Origin: Fagopyrum homotropicum
Taxonomy: Eukaryota; Streptophyta; Magnoliopsida; Caryophyllales; Polygonaceae
Direction: 5' to 3'
NCBI GenBank assembly: GCA_033239125.1
Contig: BSWB01000003.1
Span: 130,810,320 to 130,874,319 of the forward strand
DNA: 64,000 bases
Shown here: in pieces, positions 59,665 through 64,000 of the stretch
Numbering within the stretch: position 1 is the stretch's first letter
Layout: each line of letters begins with the position of its first letter
Notes under the pieces: generated by a model
Database searches by the model: none
Seen by the model: only the letters and a program-made list of their open reading frames with translations
What the model was told of the DNA's origin: nothing
Program-made: the position numbers and the translations under genes

Positions 59665-60707
59665 CTAAATATTATTAAGTGACATCTCGTTCCGCCTAGA
59701 TATATTTCTTGTTCTTTGGCATGCATCACAAGAAGCAACAAACGTTTGCACATCCTTAAATAATGAAGGCCAAAAGAAACCGGAACGTAATACCTTAGCG
59801 CACGTTTTGTGAGCGCTAGCATGTCCTCCACAAGGAAGTGAATGGCAATGCCGTATGACACTAGTAGTCTCATTCTTCGGAACGCACCGTCGAAGCATCC
59901 CATCCGGCCCTCTCTTGAAAGTAAAGGCTCGTTCCAATAGTAATGACGTACGTCTTTATAGAACTTCTTCCGTTGAGCGTATGTCAATCCTGGAGGTATA
60001 TCTTGACAAACAAGATAATTAACAATATCAGCATACCAAGGCTCTTTATCATCAGAAATTTGGTGAAGCCAATGCTCCACCAAATGCAAATGCTCATTGA
60101 GAAATGAATCATCAATGGGTAGATCATCCCTCTCGAGCAAGATAGGTGGTAGACGGCTTGGGTGATCTGCTACAGAATTCTCGGATCCCTTCTTATCGCG
60201 AATCTCCAAGTCAAACTCTTGTAACAAGAGAATCCTACGAACAAGACGCGGCTTTGCATTCTTCTTAGCTAGCAAGTATCAAATAGCTTCATGGTCAGTA
60301 TAAACAATAACTTTCACTCCCACTAAGTAAGAACGAAACTTCTCAAATGCATAGACAACTGCCAAGAACTCCTTTTCGGTGGTGGGGTAATTCGGCTGAG
60401 CTTCATCTAGCGTCTTGCTAGCATAATAAATGGTGTTGGTCCGGCCATCCTTCTTTTGTCCAAGTACCGCTCCTACGGCCACGTCGCTAGCATTACACAT
60501 GATCTCAAAGGGCAAGGTCCAATCATGAGGTTGAATGATGGGAGCGGTGATCAATGCTTCATTTATCCTGTAAAAGGCATCAAGGCATTCTTGCGAAAAC
60601 TCAAAAACAACATCCTTATTAAAAAGATTAGTAAGCGGTTTAGAGATCTTAGAGAAATCCTTGATGAACCTCCTGTAGAACCCTGCATGCCCAAGAAAAC
60701 TCCGCAC
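59665..60707 (-). pseudogene. E5 RNase H and integrase zinc-binding domain
   Basis: 60279-60707 holds the RT connection (FLGHAGFYRRFIKDFSKISK) and RNase H start (CNASDVAVGAVLGQ, with Asn for the usual first Asp), ending at a TGA. 59583-60275 continues in frame (LQEFDLEIRDKKGSENSVAD), then loses frame near 59930. The true zinc domain lies in 59665-59937 (HCHSLPCGGH...CDACQRT) and ends in a TAG where E2 has Gln. Clearly inactive. Confidence 0.85.
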
Positions 60708-60758
60708 ACCTTTAACTGAACAAGGTGGGGGAAGTTTCTTAATAGTCTCGATCTTAGC

Positions 60759-61577
60759 TCAATCGACCTCTATACCTTGGTTGGAAACGAGGTGTCCTAG
60801 CACAATTCCTTCTCTAACCATAAAGTGACACTTCTCCAAATTCAAAACGAGATTAGTGTCTTCACAACGTTGTAACACTAGAGAAAGGTTAGCCAAACAC
60901 TTATCAAAAGAGGAACCATATACAGAAAAATCATCCATGAATACCTCCATGATCTCCTCAATATACTCGAAAAAGATAGCCTTCATACAACGCTGAAAAG
61001 TGGTGGGTACGTTACACAATCCGAATGGCATCCTCCGATAAGCAAATGTCCCCCATGGGCAAGTGAAATTGGTCTTCTCTTGATCATCCGGATGGATAGG
61101 AATTTGAAAGAAGCCACTATAACCATCTAAATAGCAAAAATGGGAGTGTTGTGCTAACCATTCAAGCATTTGATCAATGAATGGAAGAGGAAAATGGTCA
61201 TTTCTCATTGCCAAATTCAATCTTCTATAGTCAATGCACATCCTCCAGCCTGTAACGGTCCTTATGGGAATCAACTCGTTGTTCTTGTTGGTTACAATGG
61301 TCATCCCACCCTTCTTGGGAACTACATGCACCGGACTCACCCATTTGCTATCCGATATGGGAAATGTGATACCTGCATCAAGCAACTTAAGAATCTCCTT
61401 CATCACAACCTCTTTCATGATCGGATTCAACCGTATTTGAGGTTCCCGTGAAGGCTTGTGATCATCATCCATTAGTATCTTATGCATGCAAAGAGAAGGC
61501 TTAACACCAACAAGATCATCAATAGTATAACTCAAAGCTTTTCTATGTATTCTCAACTCATGCATCAACCTAGACAA
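60759..61577 (-). pseudogene. E5 reverse transcriptase
   Basis: 272 codons with all main RT motifs: LLDAGITFPISDSKWVSPVH, MCIDYRRLN, YLDGYSGFFQIP, and catalytic VFMDDFSVYGSS. It ends at a TGA just before the thumb. It is more diverged from E3 than E2 is, consistent with a separate subfamily. Confidence 0.88.
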
Positions 61578-62090
61578 CCCATTTTAAGTAAGAGTACCAC
61601 TAACAATGATAGGATATGTAGAATCCGGACCAAGTAAATCTTACATTAAATGAGTTGGAAGAGGTTTAAGCTCTAAGATAGGAGGTGCGTTAAGTGTTGA
61701 ATCCGTACCTCCTTCCTCTATCAAAGAGGATTTGGAAACTTCAAAAGAGATGGAAGAAACATTGGCATCATCTAAGAAGAGAATGTCCTTTGAAGAAGAG
61801 GAGATGTCGTTTTCCTCAGGTGTAACTCAGTCGACGCATCTAAGGTTAACCCGAGGTAATAAACCGATGTGATATCTAGTTGACACCATCTCGCTTGCTT
61901 CAGAAACTATCTCGGTCAGGGACCGAGGTGATGAACCGAGGTAATCTCCAGTTGATACCATCTTACTTGCTTCAGAAATTGTCTCAGTCAGGGACCGAGG
62001 TGATGGACCGTGGTAATCTCCAGTTGACACCACCTCACTTGCTCTAGAAATCATTTTCGGTCGAGGTACTGGGAGGTGGACCGAAACCTA
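61578..62090 (-). other. E5 protease-RT linker with CTCGGTCGAG-type palindromes
   Basis: About 61820-62090 is a tandem array of CTCGGTCAGGGACCGAGGTG-like units, with unit-to-unit spacing of about 70 bp (visible as repeated SPRSLTEIVSEASEMVSTGD-type peptide). The array occupies the same place as the other linker motifs. Confidence 0.75.
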
Positions 62091-62685
62091 ATGTGCTTTT
62101 CGTCTCCTTGATGAGTTTTTCAAATCCAGCTCTAGGATCCTCTTCCAATGCTTCCAAGCTTCGTATATCTGCATCACATGAAACATCTACACCTTCCTCC
62201 ATCATACTAAAACTCAAAACTTTCTCAAGAGGATCTTTAATTAAGCTAGAACTCACCAATCCTCGAGAATCTTCATCATAGATGTTGAAGATGTCTTCTT
62301 CCAAGGGTTGTCCCTTCATCGTGGCTGAGAGTGTAAACTCCACACGATCTTCCCCAATATTGAATGACAATGTGGCATTCTTACAATCAACGTTGCATCC
62401 CAAAGTTGCAAGGAATGGTATTCCGAGAATGATGGGGATAGGATAATCTGTATAAGTGTCCAACACCACAAAGTCTATAGGTACGTAGAAATTACCTAGC
62501 TTGATGGGAATGTCCTCCAAGATTCCAACGGTACGAGTAATGGAGCGATCCACCATGTATAAATTCATCTTCACGGGCTTGAGCTCTCCAAGACCGATCT
62601 TCTCACAAAGCGCTAGAGGAATGATGCTCACACTAGCTCCTAGATCACAAAGTGCATCGTAAGTCACATCCCCAACTTTGAGGGG
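62044..62685 (-). pseudogene. E5 aspartic protease, cut by E6
   Basis: Protease region with VGDVTYDALCDLGASVSIIP and PIPIILGIPFLATLGC, ending in the linker. The N-terminal side stops at 62685 where the E6 LTR begins; gag of E5 must lie to the right of E6, outside the window. Confidence 0.87.
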
Positions 62686-64000
62686 TGTTACGCTAAGAAC
62701 GTGACACGCAAAAAGTCTTAAATTTATACTTGATATATTTCTCCTAACTCCTAGCGAACCCGCAGTGTACGGAACGTTTTGTAGTAGGGATAGTATTCTG
62801 AGGTCGAACACAAAGACTGAGGTGAGATTGAATCGATTAGTGACTAAGGATAGTGTTGATCTAGGCTAAGAAAAGAGAAAGAAACAAATAAATGAAAATC
62901 TCAATGTTTTTGGATTGGTTTTGTGTGGTGATCAATCAAGGATCACAATGATGCAATATGGCAAAACAAACTAAGGAATCAAGCTAAAACACAAATAAAC
63001 GAGCAAACACGAAATATGTAACCAAAGAGAGAAAAACGGATTCAAGGGGTTGGAAATTCCGGTTATAGCATAGGACTCAAGCTATCTAATCATTCCTTGG
63101 ATCAACTATAGTATGTTGGGAGTGAGTGTTTCTAGGTTGGGATCAATCACCGGGTAGGTCTCATGGTCCACTAATCCGTTCCTAAGGTCTTATCACCGGG
63201 TAAGTCTCAAAGAGCCTAAGGATAGGAATTCTACACAAACCGGATGGTTATCTAGGGATCTAACCTCTCCTTACCGGGTAAGTCTCGGGAAAGCAAGTCC
63301 TAAACATCAATCCTAGCACACTCAACCCAATAGCGGCTTATGAGGCTCACTACTACCTAGAGTTCGTCATCATCGGTATCTAAGAGCAAGAATCACCGGG
63401 TAGGTCTCTTCTAACTCTTAGTTGCTAACACTAGGTCACCCTAGGATAGATTTATCTCAACTAACACTAGGATTTCAACAAATTACCAACCTAACACTTA
63501 GATTTATCAATACAAGCAATTTAATCAAAATTACGGGGTGTTCATCCCTTTCCACGGCCGTGGAAAGGCATGATCCAACCGTGGTTTTAAACAGTGACTA
63601 GGTTCAATCAAGCGGGTCATCCAAGTATTCATTTAAGTCTATTCTATCATAGTCCAAGCCATAACCATCTTTTCCTTACCCTAGAATCGCATCTATTTAG
63701 CCTACAACATGCATCTTAACAATCAAACTCAACAAGCATAAAATCATAGAATCCATGGCAAGAAGATGAAATGAAAGATGGATTAAGCAAATGAAACAAG
63801 TAAAACAAGCTAAATCAAGGTTCAAGAAGGACTTACAACCCTTGAAAAGAAGGTTCGAATCGTTTCTTACAAACCCTTGCAAAACGTTTCACAAAGCTCA
63901 CTCAAAATCACTCAAAAAGACTATGGAACTATGAACTAGTGTGCTTCTTCTTCTTCTCCAATGGAAGCCTTTCTTCTTCTCCAATGGTAGCTCCAATCCA
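62686..64000 (-). repeat. E6: LTR of a sixth element (partial)
   Basis: Begins with TGTTACGCTAAGAACGTG and carries the conserved GCGAACCCGCAGTGTACGGA near 62754. It interrupts the E5 protease; AGGGG (62681-62685) is the candidate left target duplication. Four GGGTAAGTCTC/GGGTAGGTCTC direct repeats (about 63149-63410) align with those of the E5 LTR, but its palindrome is CCACGGCCGTGG (about 63550), as in E2 and E3. The right end is outside the window; it is the 3' LTR of E6 or a solo LTR. Confidence 0.83.

Overview
This 64-kb window is repeat-rich plant DNA, probably from a eudicot (inference from the types of element and the captured gene fragments; I cannot name the species). I see no intact host gene. 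Almost every base belongs to LTR retrotransposons of the Ty3/gypsy Athila lineage, all transcribed on the minus strand, plus a CACTA DNA transposon and three more LTR insertions. The Athila assignment rests on a tRNA-Asp primer-binding site (TGGCGCCGTTGCCGGGGAT), an Asn-rich gag without a zinc knuckle, a DLGAS protease, an FMDD reverse transcriptase, an integrase with D-x35-E spacing and no chromodomain, and a third ORF after pol.

Layout, left to right. 1-5249: element E1, the 5' part of an Athila element (RT start, protease, gag, PBS, 5' LTR), cut by the window edge. 5250-5852: older unassigned DNA. 5853-25712: element E2, complete, with 5-bp target duplication ATATT; it carries a nested solo LTR (7601-11055, duplication CATGC) and a nested CACTA element (11557-14866, duplication TGC) that holds pieces of a FAM136A-like gene and an AIG1/IAN GTPase gene. 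25713-42513: the 3' end of another Athila subfamily, E5, present as three near-identical tandem copies separated by two hybrid LTRs; copy 1 also carries a solo LTR (27154-28827, duplication AGCTC). 42514-58026: element E3, which split ORF3 of E5; its gag-pol is one frame broken only by three nonsense codons. 58073-62685: the rest of E5 (ORF3 start, integrase, RNase H, RT, protease), itself cut at 62686 by the LTR of a sixth element, E6, which runs off the right edge.

Reconstructed history (inference from junctions): E5 inserted first. E2 then landed 23 bp outside the E5 3' LTR, and E3 landed inside E5 ORF3. Unequal recombination between the E2 5' LTR and the E3 3' LTR twice duplicated the 5.6 kb between them, leaving hybrid LTRs flanked by the E3 duplication (CACCT) on one side and the E2 duplication (ATATT) on the other. 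A further LTR then entered one copy only.

The most unusual signal is that each Athila subfamily carries its own short palindromic motif (E1: AAATCG..CGATTT; E2, E3 and E6: CCACGGCCGTGG; E5: CTCGGTCGAG). It recurs at the same places: just upstream of the LTR TATA box, in the downstream part of the LTR, in the protease-RT linker, and around ORF3. E5 and E6 share an LTR backbone but differ in motif. This looks like a self-recognition code, possibly read by an element-encoded protein.
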